From Parelaphostrongylus tenuis (lineage: Eukaryota > Nematoda > Chromadorea > Rhabditida > Metastrongylidae), in assembly GCA_019055375.1 (NCBI GenBank), contig JAHQIW010004023.1, positions 27,556 through 91,555 on the forward strand: a DNA stretch of 64,000 nt, written 5' to 3'. Every line of letters begins with the position of its first letter. Position 1 is the first letter of the stretch. A program made the translations under genes and the position numbers. Below the pieces are notes generated by a model. It was not told where the DNA came from. It did not search any database and worked only from the letters and a program-made list of their open reading frames with translations. Positions 1 through 12,110 of the stretch are shown here, piece after piece.

Positions 1-1451
1 ACATGATAAAGATCGACTTCATACTGCAAACGACGATCGGGAAACGTCATAAAAGAGTCGAGGTGGAGGTCTTAGGAGGTCTCACATTATCCACCTTACT
101 CCCTCGACTTTCCGATTGAACTGCCAGATTGCCACATGAAAGCGCGAAATTCAAATCACAAGTTAGCAAATTTGAAAACTGGATTCTTCGGGTGCAAAAA
201 TCGTCATCTTCAACGCTGTAACAAACCATCATACAAATTTTTTGCTTATGAAAAACTTAAGATAAAATAAAATAGGATCATTCAAACATACCGACACCGT
301 TTCGTTGGTGGTTCGCTCCACTGGTAAGTGTAGCAGTTGATTCCCCGAATAACTGCTACTTTCTTTCCTCTTCAACACTTATCCTATCGCATACAGTCAG
401 ATTATTATTATTCTAACTATAGATAATAAAAAAGTCGGGCAATGAGTGATAGCGTTGGTTAGTGAGCTGAGCTGGCGTATCGACAGTTTTTGTGGCTGGC
501 AGCCGGCAGTTCGGACGGTTTTAGACAAAAGGGCGGACTCAAAACTCTCGAGCGGCGAACTAGTGCAAGCCTCCGATGGCAGTTTAGTCGCCTCAAATGA
601 TTTCAAAGCAGCAGCCGCTATCCAAACCCTTTGTTCACCTTCTTACATAGTCTTAGTTATTCACTCACCTCAATAGTCTCCTCTTGTCTATTTGAAAGTA
701 ATCATAACCTCTAAACATTCGAATAACACTTTTACGCTTCTCAAGTCGCTCTCAGCCTGATTAGTATTACCCTCTTGATTGCTTAACTAGTTCTCCAGCC
801 TCCTAACCGCATCTCCAGAATGTCAAATACCTAAATGATCTTCAAACATAGGTCAGTAATCCGTTCTATGTTCTTGGCCTCCAGTTCAAGCCTCAGATGC
901 CCCGTCGATGTCGCCAACATCCGATCTCATTGCTTGCTCTCTTGCTTATCTCGTCTGCTCATCTCTAGATCAATAAGCTTAAATCAAGAGCATGCTAAGC
1001 TGTCTTAGTAAGCGATCTACATAATTCTGCACTGCCATATCAGTCCTCTTCCTGAGCTTTGTGTTAGGTTTAGCTAACATATTTCTACCCATCTTGACGT
1101 AGAGCTTATCGCGCTTTCCATTGAATCACTTTCCAGAATCGTCCCTATCGTCACTCTGCTTGTCTCGTAAATAACTCAATATAATGCTCAATTAAGGCTG
1201 CTTTTGATGCTTTTATATCTTATCCTAAATCTACACATCACTTCCTACTAGCAGCCCTCCAGATAGCTGTCACGCCTAAGGAGTCATTGTCGCTCACTCG
1301 ATCTTACGATGTGATTTCATAGACCTGCTTCTCTCTAATACTTTGCTATTGATCTCATATTATCCATATGCTGTAAATACATTTACCAATATCGCTAGTT
1401 GTTGTCGTTGTATTACTGTATTGTATATAAGGTTTGATTACAAAGTTTGAG
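1..1451. other. No recognisable gene; pyrimidine-rich stretch
   Basis: I see no protein domain or RNA here. Roughly 640-1400 is unusually rich in C and T on the plus strand and has no long open frame. A 76-codon open frame at 446-676 (+) has plausible composition, but I could not place it in a family or find convincing splice borders. Confidence 0.4.
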
Positions 1452-1525
1452 ATTTCTGACTACGGCAAAGAGGATCCAAAAGTCTCGCGTGGCGTTTACA
1501 GGCAGGCAAACTCCAAGCTAGTACA
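1452..1525 (+). CDS. Candidate exon, unknown protein
   Basis: The frame is open and ends at a good splice donor (GTAAGT at 1526). It encodes a polar stretch that includes EDPKVSRGVYRQANSKL. The upstream acceptor (TTTGAG) is weak, and the frame could extend a few codons further 5' to a TAA. No domain is recognised and no neighbouring exon connects to it with certainty. It could be a chance open frame; the amino-acid composition and the donor are the only support. Confidence 0.25.
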
Positions 1526-2267
1526 GTAAGTGGAAATTTCCTTCGCCCTGCTTGGCCCTAAATAAGACTAGAGGTTTGTGCACCAGTAAAAATACTTAGG
1601 CTCTGCATTTACTATGATAAATCTTTCCTCAACTACTACCTAATTCAATTTTTTATTAAAATTCTGTCGAATAACGTACTTATGACGGCGTGTTTATTAG
1701 AAGCTCGATGTCTGTGACAAGTGCGAAACTTCGCGCTTGAGAGTCCGTGCTGACGTGTGAGCAGCTTCAGCCCGCAGTCGAAAAGCTCTGCTTCGAGATT
1801 GGCTTAAAATCGGGTCGATGATATTCATTGACGAAAATCGTTTCGAAGAAGGAAAATAAGAAGAAACAAACAACTAAAAAATGATAAAAAGAAGAGTGAA
1901 AAGTAGTAAAAAGAATATTAGGAAATCTTGAGAATCACGAAAAGAGTGGGCAAATGCTCGTTTCGAAAGTAAGAAAAAGGAAAAGCTTCCTACCTGGATC
2001 CTTTTCTATCCGCTCCAATCGTTGCCTCGTTCCGCTTGCTCTGCCACGAGCTGACATCGTGAAGTCTAGAAGAGAAATATTTAGTGAAAACGAGAAAAAG
2101 AACAAAAAATTCATCTTTTTCTACGTAGATCGCAAAGACATTCGACATCAGTTTTAGAGGAAAGGGACTAAATCAACTCGAAGACTGGGAAATATCTTTC
2201 AACAAAAAAGCGTTGACGGTTGGTTATCGATAGAACTGATGAGTTTTAGGGTAGAGTGACAGCAAAA
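1526..2267 (+). other. No recognisable gene
   Basis: AT-rich sequence with A-rich runs around 1850-1930. A small near-perfect hairpin (CAAGTGCGAA then TTCGCGCTTG) sits near 1718-1740. A 67-codon open frame at 1954-2157 is basic and low complexity and is not supported as a gene. Confidence 0.35.
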
Positions 2268-2342
2268 GCATCAGTCGGTAGTGTAGTTGGTTAGCACGCG
2301 TCCGAGAAAGTGTAAGATGCGGGTTCGATTCCCGCGTGATGC
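2268..2342 (+). repeat. tRNA-derived element (family A-like)
   Basis: The unit has a tRNA-like layout. A 5' half acceptor GCATCA pairs with TGATGC at the 3' end. An A-box-like GGTAGTGTAGTTGG and a good B-box/T-arm GCGGGTTCGATTCCCGC are present. The anticodon region is too long and has no clear seven-base loop, so a functional tRNA is unlikely. Just downstream, GTGATGCCAA is mirrored by TTGGCGCATCAC, giving an extra hairpin. It is best read as a tRNA-derived SINE or pseudo-tRNA. Confidence 0.6.
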
Positions 2343-3185
2343 CAACGCTTGGCGCATCACTGAATATTATCGGACCTGGAATTACTTAACATTAGGGGTT
2401 AATGACAACTGAGTGACGGTTGACTTCCGTGGAACAGCAGTGAGGACACCGACGCAGATAGCAAGCGAATCATTCCAAAACGTGGCTGCTCGTCTTGCGA
2501 CGAAAAAGTGACTGTAGTCGGCGGCCACTCGGGCAGAGGAGGTGCAGTCGTTGGGCACTCCCATGGATCCACGAAAGACTATTGGCCACTAACTACTTGC
2601 AACGTTGTAAGAGGAGAGAGGAGGAGAGAGAGAGAAAGCTTTGATGCAATAGGATAAAAATATTTCACGACCACACCGGTACCCTCAATCAATGCCAAAA
2701 AATCTTTTTGCCTGAGGAGACACGCGTAACAAATGAAAAGAAACTTTACGTTTCCGTTTCAGAAGGTGTATACATAAATAAAAAAAATGAGTAACTATGA
2801 AAAATTCATTCAATGTACCTGATAGTTTGCCGGAATTATGCACAAAACGCATATCTCACGGTTTCGGACAGTGTGTCCCATGGATGGGTCACACACTGTT
2901 CCCCGAAAGCCGCTTACGTCGGACACAAGATTTCCCTTAATCTGCTTCGAGCCGCTTGATCGATTGTAGATCATAGAGCCCGTGATGTAGTAAATCCAGA
3001 TCGAAGGGCCTATCAGCCTCCGAATGTAATCTTGCAGCAGTTGAGTGCTGCATTTGAGGAAAGTGCGTGTCCAGCGAAGACGCGCAAACATTTTCTCTGC
3101 TTCCATGAGCTGGCGTGCATCCTGAGTTGGGCGCCATTTTCGAGTACCTCTTACTGAATCTGCGACTCTAATTATTATGACCATA
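2343..3185. other. Unassigned stretch with GA microsatellite and hairpin
   Basis: A GA-rich microsatellite lies at about 2611-2640. An inverted repeat around 2862-2908 pairs a TCGGACAGTGTGTCCCAT-like arm with its mirror image. Minus-strand frames at 2810-3184 are open in two registers (up to 124 codons), but neither shows a domain I recognise. Confidence 0.35.
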
Positions 3186-3186
3186 T

Positions 3187-3400
3187 TCGAGCGTGCATGG
3201 CGCAGTGGTTAGATCTGCTTCACGTTACACATGTGTTCGATGGTTCGATCTCGCCCTTAAGGCCCACCAGGCTTTTGTCACTCTGGGCTCAGCAAGTTGC
3301 CCCCAGACTTGCTACGAGGATAGTTGCACTGGCTTGATACATCGGTAGGTCACCACGAGTCATTTGCAAAAGAGTCGATGTGCACTCAATCCACCTAAAA
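3187..3400 (+). repeat. tRNA-derived SINE, family C
   Basis: The head resembles a tRNA: GCATGGCGCAGTGGTTAGAT as A-box and GATGGTTCGATCTC as B-box. It is followed by a tail that recurs elsewhere (CCAGACTTG..., then GGTAGG/CAC...AGTCAT). The same head-plus-tail organisation is seen at about 22.77, 27.13 and 53.30 kb. This is typical of a polymerase III-derived SINE rather than a tRNA gene. Confidence 0.55.
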
Positions 3401-5360
3401 TAGCGCTTGATGAACTCGAATGTATGGTGAACTTCTTAGGGTTTTATTAGCTTCGTAACGTGTATCCTCATTTTGTTCCTAACAGTTACTCTTTAGTTTG
3501 CAACGAGAGCATATCAGAACAAAAACGTATTCATCGAAATTTCGTTTGCTCAAGATAAAACAACTCTGCTAAATGTTAACAGTACTAAATTTGTATACTG
3601 ACATGTTTTCACACATAAACGATTCTTATGCTTTAAGAATATGAAGTCGTGGCAGAACATCATGTAGGACACGTGAAAGCGAGAGATATCAATTGTATAA
3701 ACCCACAGAAAGATAGAACGATAATCTCAAAAAATAAGTGCGCCCACTCTTTTTTTCGGGTCACACGGACGGTTTGGTTTTTTTTGCCCTGCGCAACAGT
3801 CGCAGTCCAATGACTCGTCGTCCGACCGGTACGACATCCGAAAATAATTGCCGTCCCGAAGAAGTTAAACTCATAAGACGCTTAGTTATCGAAACTACCA
3901 ATTGTATGGCATTGGCATTTATCGGAGAACATTTATTCTATCACTTTGGGCTGCGATGCTTCCAGCTGCCTTGATATCAACACTTCAACCTTTTCACGCC
4001 AGCCGCTGATAGGAGATGGTGCAGCGCTGGTCGCTTGCGTGGCAGTTAGCGCGGTCGACTATACAGATGAAAACTTTATTTTTCAAATGCTATAGTCTCG
4101 CTACGAACTCGGACTTTCAACGTCACTAGAAGGAAAGAATAATAAAAAATATCTCCCAGATGGCTTACTTCGTGGACACATGGGAACAAAACAAATTCCC
4201 TGTGCTAGGATCCGCACTATCAGTAAAGACTGGTTGCCCAAGTCCAAATGAGTAAATGATTAGTTGGGCTGTCGTTTCTGAGTTTTTATCGCAATATTCG
4301 ATTGTACAAGTATATCTCGGCACAGCATATGTGTCAAAGATAGCTGCTTGACAAGGGGTATGAGAATATCTCATTGGTATAAGATGCTACAATCAGTCAA
4401 TGCTATATTACTGTAGATTCATGACCGTCAGACAGAACACCTTGAAAGAATGTTCATTGATGCAAGGATTCATGAGGTACTGATGGTGCGGCATTCATCA
4501 AAAGAATATGGGTTTAGCATTACAAAAAGGACGTTGCCTGATTATGTGATTGCATTCGAAAGGTAATGAAGAATCATCATTTTGTGAATTTTTGTGATTT
4601 TGTGATCTATGCTTTTGCGAGAACTAGAAATATTACAAAAGTTCGCTACAAACTACAATAGCCGAAGAAGAAACGTCGACCTTTCAAGAAGTCGGACAGC
4701 CATAGCCGTTTGTATATCTCTACCGCAAAATATCTGATTGCATTGAGAAATCAATATCCATCAACGGATTCATTTATTCTTCAGAATGCTTTGGAAAGTT
4801 TTCTTTGACAAATGTTGTCTCATCAAAAATCAGTATAAAGTAAAGTTCACACTTTTTCGGTATTTAACCGATTCACAGTAAATAAGTGTGTTATAGATCA
4901 ATATTAATGGTTAAAGTTTTAAATGTTAAAAGATATATTCCGACAAATCAAACAGTTTCAAACTCAGAAAAAGGGAATCCAGAAGGTTTTTGATCGAATG
5001 AAGGCCAAAAAAGTATTCGCTGTTAAAAAAACATTCAATGCTAGATCAATCTTCTCACGTACCTTATCATGATTATTAGGAGGGCAACAATGAATTAGAG
5101 AGCGTGCAATGTTTGCCTTTCCTTAACGTATCGATGTAATTTTCCTGTCCCATTCGCTAAACAATTTGGGCTGAAAACGGAGATTTTGAAACGGGGAGAA
5201 GAGAAGTAAACAGACTAAACAAAAGAGAGGAAGCTGCTGATAGATACTGATCGATTACACAAGAGGAAATTGGGAGCGTTAGATCATGCAGTGTTGATCA
5301 GCATAACTTCCAAGAAGTAACTTACAACCTTGAATTGAATTTTAGTAAAACCAAAAGCAG
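3401..5360. other. No recognisable gene
   Basis: One open frame at 3738-3974 (+) includes TTSENNCRPEEVKLIRRLVI and has fair composition, but no domain or splice context was found. Otherwise the stretch is AT-rich sequence with no features I can support. Confidence 0.35.
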
Positions 5361-5364
5361 TTGA

Positions 5365-5547
5365 GTGAGGAAGATTCAGGCAGCAATAGTGCAGTGCGCA
5401 CAGCGTTCGAGCGATGCCACCGCCCTCAGAATTTTGTCAGGTGTTCAAGCTACCCTTTATTCCGACTTTTCTACCACTGAAAAAACGATTTTTGACGTCA
5501 ATGATGAAAATAAAATTCTATCGGTGCTCGCCATTCATGTAGAGTGA
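5365..5547 (+). pseudogene. Possible Tc1-like transposase fragment
   Basis: A 60-codon frame contains a segment (SDFSTTEKTIFDVN...NKILSVLA) reminiscent of the block around the first catalytic aspartate in nematode Tc1-like transposases, usually written FSDEKIF...N.QNDRVLA. The catalytic aspartate itself is not preserved. The following frame (5564-5767) could be further degraded element sequence. The assignment rests on a short, eye-aligned stretch and could be wrong. The Tc1-like relics at 6.3, 11.7 and 16.8 kb make it plausible. Confidence 0.3.
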
Positions 5548-5767
5548 CCGTCTTACACGAGAATTGAAGCATAATGCAATCGAAATTCTCATTAATAAAG
5601 CTTTTAGTCAACCGTTTGGCATTTTGAGAGAAAAAGGTGTTACAGTCAGCGCTGTTTATAGCCTAAAAAGACGAATCTACTCGACTAAGACAGGCAGGGC
5701 ACATGCATTCACGCAAAAACCAGTGAATATTTCGCTCAGTAGCAAAGCAGTCATGTTTCCAAAGTAA

Positions 5768-6334
5768 TGAAGATGAAGACGCAGTTCTTCAGGGACTCTT
5801 TGCGTGAACTACTTGCACCGCAATGCACGGATGAGTGGACGATTTTGTAGATTACGCCGATCTCACGAGTTAGTGAATAAAATCGATTTATCGATTACAT
5901 AATCTGCTTCAATGAATCAAGGAACGATCAAATGTAGTACATTTGGATCCACATTACTAGTGAAGATCGTCATCCTGAATACAGGTAGGTAAGAGTACAG
6001 TGGTCGGAGACCGACCACAAGTCTTCTACTTTGAAAACGAATGGAATGGCGAGACTTTGTTTTAGTGGCTGCTTTCTTGCCAATCCTCCGTTGCATGTCT
6101 ACGAGTTAGCTTTTTATTACGATTTGTGCGGACTGTAGTTGCATTTGTACAATGTGTTCTCTTTTCCATGCCTCTCAATTCAAAAGAATAAGTTCACTAA
6201 ATCATTAGTATTTAAGCGATAGTTTGAACATTGGAGATTTCAGTACTAAACCTCGCTTGTAGAAAAAACCTTCCTATTGTGCAAAAGCTGCGTTTTTTAT
6301 TTGACACGGCAGGCTCAAGAAACTCGAAAAAAAA
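5768..6334. other. No recognisable gene
   Basis: AT-rich, without a supported open frame, directly upstream of a Tc1-like relic. Confidence 0.35.
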
Positions 6335-6344
6335 AAGGATTTGC

Positions 6345-7000
6345 GAGTGGGGCGTCCGAAAACTGTCAAAAGTAAAACTGAAGCTTCGCAGTTACAAAGT
6401 CGTTCGTTGATTTTTTGTACATAAAAATGAAAGAAAAACGGCTTTCATAGCTCTCCGAACAATTCGTTAGATAGCTGGTGCTCTCTTGTCAAAGGCGTTT
6501 TTACGCATGAAAAAAAATTTGCTGTCAAACCACTTCAGAACCGCCAAAGTCAACCTCAACATTTCAAGAAGCTCCGTAGAAGCAAAAAACATAAGCCACA
6601 TTCATTTTCCGGCCTCTGTGATGTTGCGAGCCGGCAATTGAGCCACCGGGAAGACACCGTTGGGCTTCATCAACAGATGCGTCAATATCAACGCTGTAAA
6701 CCATCGGTAACAAGTTTCAGTAGACGCACCGGAGCTTTCTGGGCGTTATAGCGCCGACGAATTTCTGCTCCAGTAAGACTGAGCTCCTGCGCATTCGAGC
6801 CATTCAGTGATTGTCATCTGTCAAGAGCTGTTTTTACGCTTAGGCGCAAGGACATTTGGCCGTCAAACTCGCCGGATTCTAACCAAAATTGCACCGTACG
6901 GTTAGCGTGGATGCGCTCAAAACAGCTTTGACACTCAATTGAAACAACGTTACAGTAGAAATGTGACGAGCATCGCTAAAAATTATTGCAGGCGACTAAT
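6345..7000 (+). pseudogene. Degraded Tc1-like DNA transposase, copy 1
   Basis: Tc1-like transposases (DDE superfamily) cut and paste their own element in the nucleus. Read across frames, this stretch keeps the family's landmarks in order: GRPK at about 6350; ATGKTPLGFIN near 6641-6673 (normally VMVWAGI..TGKTPLVFI); ADEF near 6751; APAHS near 6784 (normally DSAPAH); and WPSNSPDSN near 6854 (normally WPPNSPDLNP, carrying an acidic catalytic residue). Many in-frame stops and frame changes are present, so it is inactive. Two more relics of the same family lie at 11.69 and 16.80 kb in the same orientation. Confidence 0.72.
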
Positions 7001-7990
7001 TTAATGAATAGATACCAAAAGAGACATTTTGATAAACTCATTAAGCTTCTCTGTTTATGTTGTGATTATTTATCTAATAAACGCTACTATCTTTGCAATT
7101 TGATGGATCCATTTGTTTGCAAAACATTCGCTAATGTTGAACTATCCGAAAGATCAGCAAAACTATTTGCGCGTTCTTTATACAGTGCATACATCCTACT
7201 GTCGCAACTGTGCAATGCAGGTGCTAGCCTATAGAACTCTCTTTTAACTTTTCAACTTTAACTTTAACTCAGTGCGGCAAAAATAGACTGCTATAGAAGG
7301 GAGGAGAAGGTTTATTTAATTTTCCCAAAAAAGGCAGTGTAGCAACCATGATTGTGAAAATGGCTAAGATTATACAAACTATTTTTATAGCTTGATTATG
7401 GTTTTTTGTAAAACCGTAATACCAGGTGTTGAGCAGTGCCGCTGGTGGCGCCACTGAGAAAAGCACGCTGCTGGTTCAACCCAGCCTCGAGCACACCGTT
7501 CTCCTCCTCGTGTTCCTTCCATCTCATACCTCTTAGCCAGCTTTTAATGACATCCATAATGGTTGAAATAAAGTGGACGCAAGAGGTAATGTAATGGACA
7601 TAATGAATGTAAAGAAGAGTTTTGTAAAGCAATGAAGAAGATTAATTTTAAGAACCTGTCATAATCCACCTGTCGCTACAAATATTGATACAGTAACCAA
7701 CCTGTGTATTCTGCTTAGAATAATATTTTCTTCAAGAACGTCCTGTATGTAGACGAATTCCACATCATCGCCTTGTACTGGCTTACGAGTAGTAAGGTTG
7801 AGAGGGAGCGATGCCCTAACTAAACCAATTTTGAAATATAAAGTACAGTGCATTGCCATTTTCTCACTATGTTTCAAAGATTTTTTCCATGAGGCGGAAC
7901 ACGAAACAGTTCCTCTTGCTGGACAGGGATTTCCCATTGCACTTCTGGTGATCAATCGAAAGTCAAAATCGTTGGCTACCGCTATCCCTA
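7001..7990. repeat. Tc1-flanking dispersed repeat block
   Basis: The sequence after the transposase relic recurs after the 16.8 kb relic (about 17.55-17.88 kb) and at 58.55-59.1 kb. Shared landmarks are a TTCATTTGTTTATGGAGT-like start, a TGCATACATCCTACT segment, and a GGAGGAGAAGGTTTA...TGTAGCA segment. The part at about 7425-7560 stays aligned in one reading frame with 58.88-59.03 kb (QPSLEH versus QPSVEH). This suggests an old coding segment inside the repeat. Confidence 0.45.
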
Positions 7991-8625
7991 GCCTCTTTTG
8001 AAGAATCCTCTTTCAGCAAGAGAAAATGATCTGTGTTTCATACGTGCATATTTCACGCAGGACAGAGATTTTCATTGGACTATTAGTAAATATTCGATAG
8101 CGAAAGATGCGAGAATTTATGAAAAGCCCTTGTTCGGTAGAAGGGGTCCTTTCCTAATCTGCCACCATTTACAAGAAAACAGAAACCATTTCAAACCTAT
8201 GGGATATAACGGCATTTAGAGAAGACTGCGAGATTTCGAGCAATAAACAGAGATTTCTTCGCAAATCATCCCGTGAAGAGAACATTTTTTTTTTGTAGAG
8301 ATTGCCCACCTAACCACTTACACTGGATGTGCTCATGAGAATTGCAAAAGTATGGCAGAACACCAATCCGTCGAGAAGAAGATCATAATTTTGAATGCAT
8401 TACGTTTTATCCACTTCAGTCTACCGCTCTCATGCATGCAATGTACAAAATGCTCAGCCGGCGCTTGGGCTAAAAATCGAGTCCCAATTTTGTGTACTAA
8501 TTATTCCAATGCAACTTCTTATAACATATTTTAAGTCTTTTAGGAGCTCTGTTATGGCAATTATAAAAAGCTAGGCACGTACTTCGGCCCTTCAGCCTCA
8601 TCAATAGTACTTCGCTAGAGTCATA
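7990..8625. repeat. Dispersed repeats R2 and R3
   Basis: About 7990-8250 carries the R2 block (TTTCACGCAGGACAGAG, then TTAGTAA.ATTCGATAGCG) that recurs at 12.1, 18.5, 22.97 and 59.25 kb. About 8290-8550 is an inverted relative of the 54.5-54.7 kb block (TTGCCCACC...CACTTACACTGGATGTGCTCATG). No coding content is supported. Confidence 0.45.
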
Positions 8626-8629
8626 ACAG

Positions 8630-9725
8630 ACTTCATGAGAGACTCGAAACTATGAGAATATTTATTCTTCCGAGCCAGATCCCAAAACATTTCGTTCCTG
8701 TCCAGTGTAAGCCTGGATATACCGTATGATTGCGCACGAACTTAACAAACAAAATGACATAGGGGTAAGGCTGCCACCAGATGCCGGACATCTCAGCTAT
8801 CCTCCACACCCTGTCTCCCATGGGTAGAAGAAGTATGACTCGAAATATCAATAAGTTAAATAGCGGTAAACGAGTTTAGAACAATGGTCGCTGATGCAGA
8901 AAAATCTGCAGAGTCGTGAACCTCACCCGCAAAAAAGGTCTGTATTGGACGAATAAAACATTGAGTTGAACTAAACCCATTTGGCCGCTCCAAAAAGTAA
9001 GTGAATATTTAATTTGGAATTAAACGTATCGACAGACCTTGACGGTTCGGTAGTAAAATGCTCGTTGGCCACTGGGTGCCTAGGTCGAATAGGGGAATAC
9101 TAGAAGCGATTAGCTCTCAAAAAGGAGATCAAGCCCCAGATGGGCGTCACCATTCAAGGTAGCTGGAAGAGTGAAGTGGCGAGTATACATGAACGGTGGG
9201 GCGGCGAGAGTGATGCTAGCATGTATGCAGCGGCAGAGAAGCAGAGACAACAGACATAGTGTACCCATAAGTGGAGTGTGTCAGACATAGGCCGCTTTGT
9301 TGTTACTGCTTGTCAATCAAAAACAGTTTCATCTCCTGTCGGCTATCTATTGTCTAGCAGCCGAAATTGAAATAATCATAACAGAGCATTTCCCGGTCAT
9401 ATCTCTTGTACTTATATTCGCCCTGAACTGGCGCCCAGATTCATTCAGCATACGACTAGTCTCAGGAACTGTCCTTGGCATCAAATTTTCTGTCCCCAAT
9501 GGCTGTGATTGCTTGTGGTGCAGAACACATCGCTAACAAACCTGCATCTAGTCTCCAAACTCCGAACTGCAAAAATTTGCTCAATCAACAATAAATTCAT
9601 CTGAAATCTCGCACCTGTCCATGTTGACGATATGGGCAACATAAATATTTAGCGATCATTGAATCCTGGACTGCACAAAATATCGCTGTGATGCAGTCAG
9701 TGTAATCCGTAGTAATTAGTTGAGA
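8630..9725 (-). repeat. Dispersed repeat R1, inverted copy
   Basis: Minus-strand sequence matches the plus-strand blocks at about 19.8-20.6, 38.0-39.2 and 60.5-61.6 kb. Examples are the segment containing TGTCTGGGG/CTCTGCTTC and the segment with ACAGAGCATT...TGTTTC. The 79-codon frame at 9297-9536 lies within the repeat and is antisense to the orientation used by the other copies. R1 has no recognisable transposase and is left unclassified. Confidence 0.55.
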
Positions 9726-10680
9726 TATACCACCAACCAAAGTGACTACGGAGCAAGATATGAAAGGAATATAAATTTACACAAAGCGTCCAAAATAAAT
9801 CTCATCTCACTCACCATCCTTTTATTTTGATTGGATTGAAAGTTTCTAAGACGTTGATAGTTGCCTGTGAAATGATAAAAAGGTTAAAAAGACAAGTAAA
9901 ATTAAATGAACAGGCTCACGTTGTCTACTTATCCATTATCCCTAAGGGACGGCTATAGAAATCGATGCGAGCAGAGCAAAATATGTGATATTCCTTATTT
10001 GATTAAGTTTTTTTTTTCACCGTTTTGCGAAAATTTTTGAAATTCTCTCATTACTTTGATAGAAAAAGATTTCCTCTTTCCGCTGATATTATTTTCGATT
10101 AGATATATGTGTCCTGTGTAGAGAAAAACGTTGGCTTAATACGGAATTATGCTGAATTTGACAATTCATAAACTGTATCGAATTGTATGGAGGATATTAC
10201 AATAAAAGCCTCTAATTTTGATCTACTATAGTCTTATACAAAAGTTATGAGCCATTATAATGAATAAAAATTGGAAACAACGAGTAATTTACAACAAAAA
10301 TGATAATGCATGCCGTATTCGATACTAGTTCATCGATAACTCTTTTATATCAATCACTCGTTTATTTCCACCAATTATTCAGAGTTGAAGTAAGCGAGAA
10401 AAAGTTGGGTATTTATGGATAATGGAAAAAATCTAAGCAGTAGGGACAGACGTGTTCGAATAAAAGACCTAGAACATTGCCATTATGCAAACTATTGGCC
10501 AAAAATATGTCTCCGGCGAAGTATTCTCGCTGCTTCTCTCCCATCTGCACTCATATTCAATTAAAGTGTTTTTATCCCTCTTTGAGGCTTTAGTAATTAT
10601 TCACACCTTAGATATCGAGAATCCAAAGAGCGTGCTTTAATTTTGAAGTGATATTCATATCATGCTGTAAAGATGAAGTA
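9726..10680. other. AT-rich stretch, nothing recognised
   Basis: No open frame, RNA or repeat landmark that I can support. It has several poly-T and poly-A runs. Confidence 0.4.
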
Positions 10681-11690
10681 GAATTTTCGGTACTTACATG
10701 TTAGACAGCAACAAATTTTTCATTTGCTGGATGGGGTTTTTAATAAAAGTGTTAGCACTTATTAGAAAGCTCAAATCTCTGGCTACAGCTATGTATTGCC
10801 GGTTTTTCAAATCACCCTTTTCTTTCGCTATAGCCTACAGAATAAAATTTTGTTTCTCATTCGCCTTTCGCCTTCAATTTTACCACTCTTGTAAATCGCT
10901 GGAAGCACAAAAGGCATGACACCGTGTAGACAATTCTACGAGACATTAGAATCTACGTTCTACGAGAATCTACGGCACGAAACTCGCACCAGACGCCATG
11001 CTCGAATCACTCCACCACTGTGGATCATCATAGCTAGAAGGAACGAATGGAGAATCTACTGGTGTCGGCACAGATCTTGAAGACGACCCGTCCAAGCATC
11101 AAGCAAGTGATTAAGTATCTCTTCAACTGAATGAATTCATTTGTTTATGGAGTATTATTTGGTGGTGAGAAAGATAGGAAATTATCGATACCTTTCCGCA
11201 CTCTCTGTACAGTAAATACATTCCCCTTCCGTGGCTATGCAATGCAGCTGCTAATCAATAAAATAGTTAATCGCTACTGGAGAAAGGAGGAATTTGTTTG
11301 GTCCTCAAGAATGTTGGGTATTCGGCATCACTTGCAGGCCAATCGACTGCATGGGTAATCCTGGTAGCGGTTTTAGAAACGCAGATTTAACACCAGTGAT
11401 CGCCAACACTCACTAAACAGTGGAGATCGATTTTTTTTCGATACGGAGCTGGAACATATAGCGGACCTGCTCCAAAAGATATTGTTTCCTTCGCCGGTAA
11501 TTATCTCTGCTTTATGTGTCACATAAGCTGTATCAAAATGCACAATTGTGATTACGGGAGAACTTATTACCTTATCAGTCTGTTGCCTCAATGACGTTTC
11601 ATTTAAGCACATCATCAGTTTGAAAAAATCTAATTTCATAATAGCACATCACCAGTTTAGAAAAGATCAAATTGTCTGTGGTGGTACAGG
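10681..11690. repeat. Dispersed repeat blocks upstream of a Tc1-like relic
   Basis: About 10690-10930 resembles the 20.83-21.06 kb block (CTTATTAGAAAGCTCAAATC...GCATGACACC). About 11080-11340 resembles the 17.58 and 58.53 kb blocks (CCGTCCAAG...CAACTGAATGAATTCAT). Small open frames here fall inside these repeats and are not called as genes. Confidence 0.45.
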
Positions 11691-12110
11691 CCGGTACTTG
11701 CACCACCGGAAACACACCGTTGGTCCTCATCAACAGAAATGTCAAAATCAGCGATGTCCGCTGTCAACAGCAAGTTTTACGGGTGCAAGAGCCCTGCAGT
11801 ACTCAACACTTTGGTGCTGACAGATTTACGCTTCAGCAGCACTAAGTTCCAGCTCATTCGGGACGCTCAATGAGCTCCATCTGTCAAAAGCAGTTTCCAG
11901 GTATTTGGGGCAAGGACATGTGGCCGCCAAACTTGCCAAATAACAGTCAAAGCGATTACACCGTATGTCTATACTGAGGAACAAGTCTTGGCTGCTTGCG
12001 ACATTAGTGTAGATGCGCTCAAGTCGCTTTGACAGGCACTTAGAACGGAATTAGGGTGGAAACTTGGAGAGATCGCTGGAAATTTTTTCATGTGTTTGTA
12101 AATGTATAGA
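11691..12110 (+). pseudogene. Degraded Tc1-like DNA transposase, copy 2
   Basis: The C-terminal half of the same transposase family as at 6.35 kb. VVQAGTCTTGNTPLVLIN near 11693 corresponds to VMVWAGI..TGKTPLVFI. Then come ADRFTLQQ near 11814, a VPAHS-like block near 11839, and KDMWPPNLPNN near 11913 (normally WPPNSPDLNP). Stops interrupt the frame. The N-terminal DNA-binding half is not recognisable here; the preceding 300 bp may be diverged element sequence. Inactive. Confidence 0.68.

Noticed and set aside
2268..2342. Functional tRNA gene
   Set aside because: Acceptor and T-arm look good, but the anticodon arm cannot form a standard five-base stem with a seven-base loop.
2390..2510. Short plus-strand frame FRGTAVRTPTQIASESFQNV with protein-like composition
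   Set aside because: Only about 30 codons, with no acceptor, donor or start codon; chance is as likely.
2810..3184. 124-codon minus-strand open frame
   Set aside because: A second minus frame is equally open over the same stretch, there is no domain or splice context, and a strong inverted repeat lies within it.
11038..11130. Terminal-exon-like frame (KERMENLLVSAQILKTTRPS..., TGA stop) after a CTAG acceptor
   Set aside because: The sequence aligns with the dispersed block at about 58.53-58.60 kb, so it is more likely repeat than host exon.
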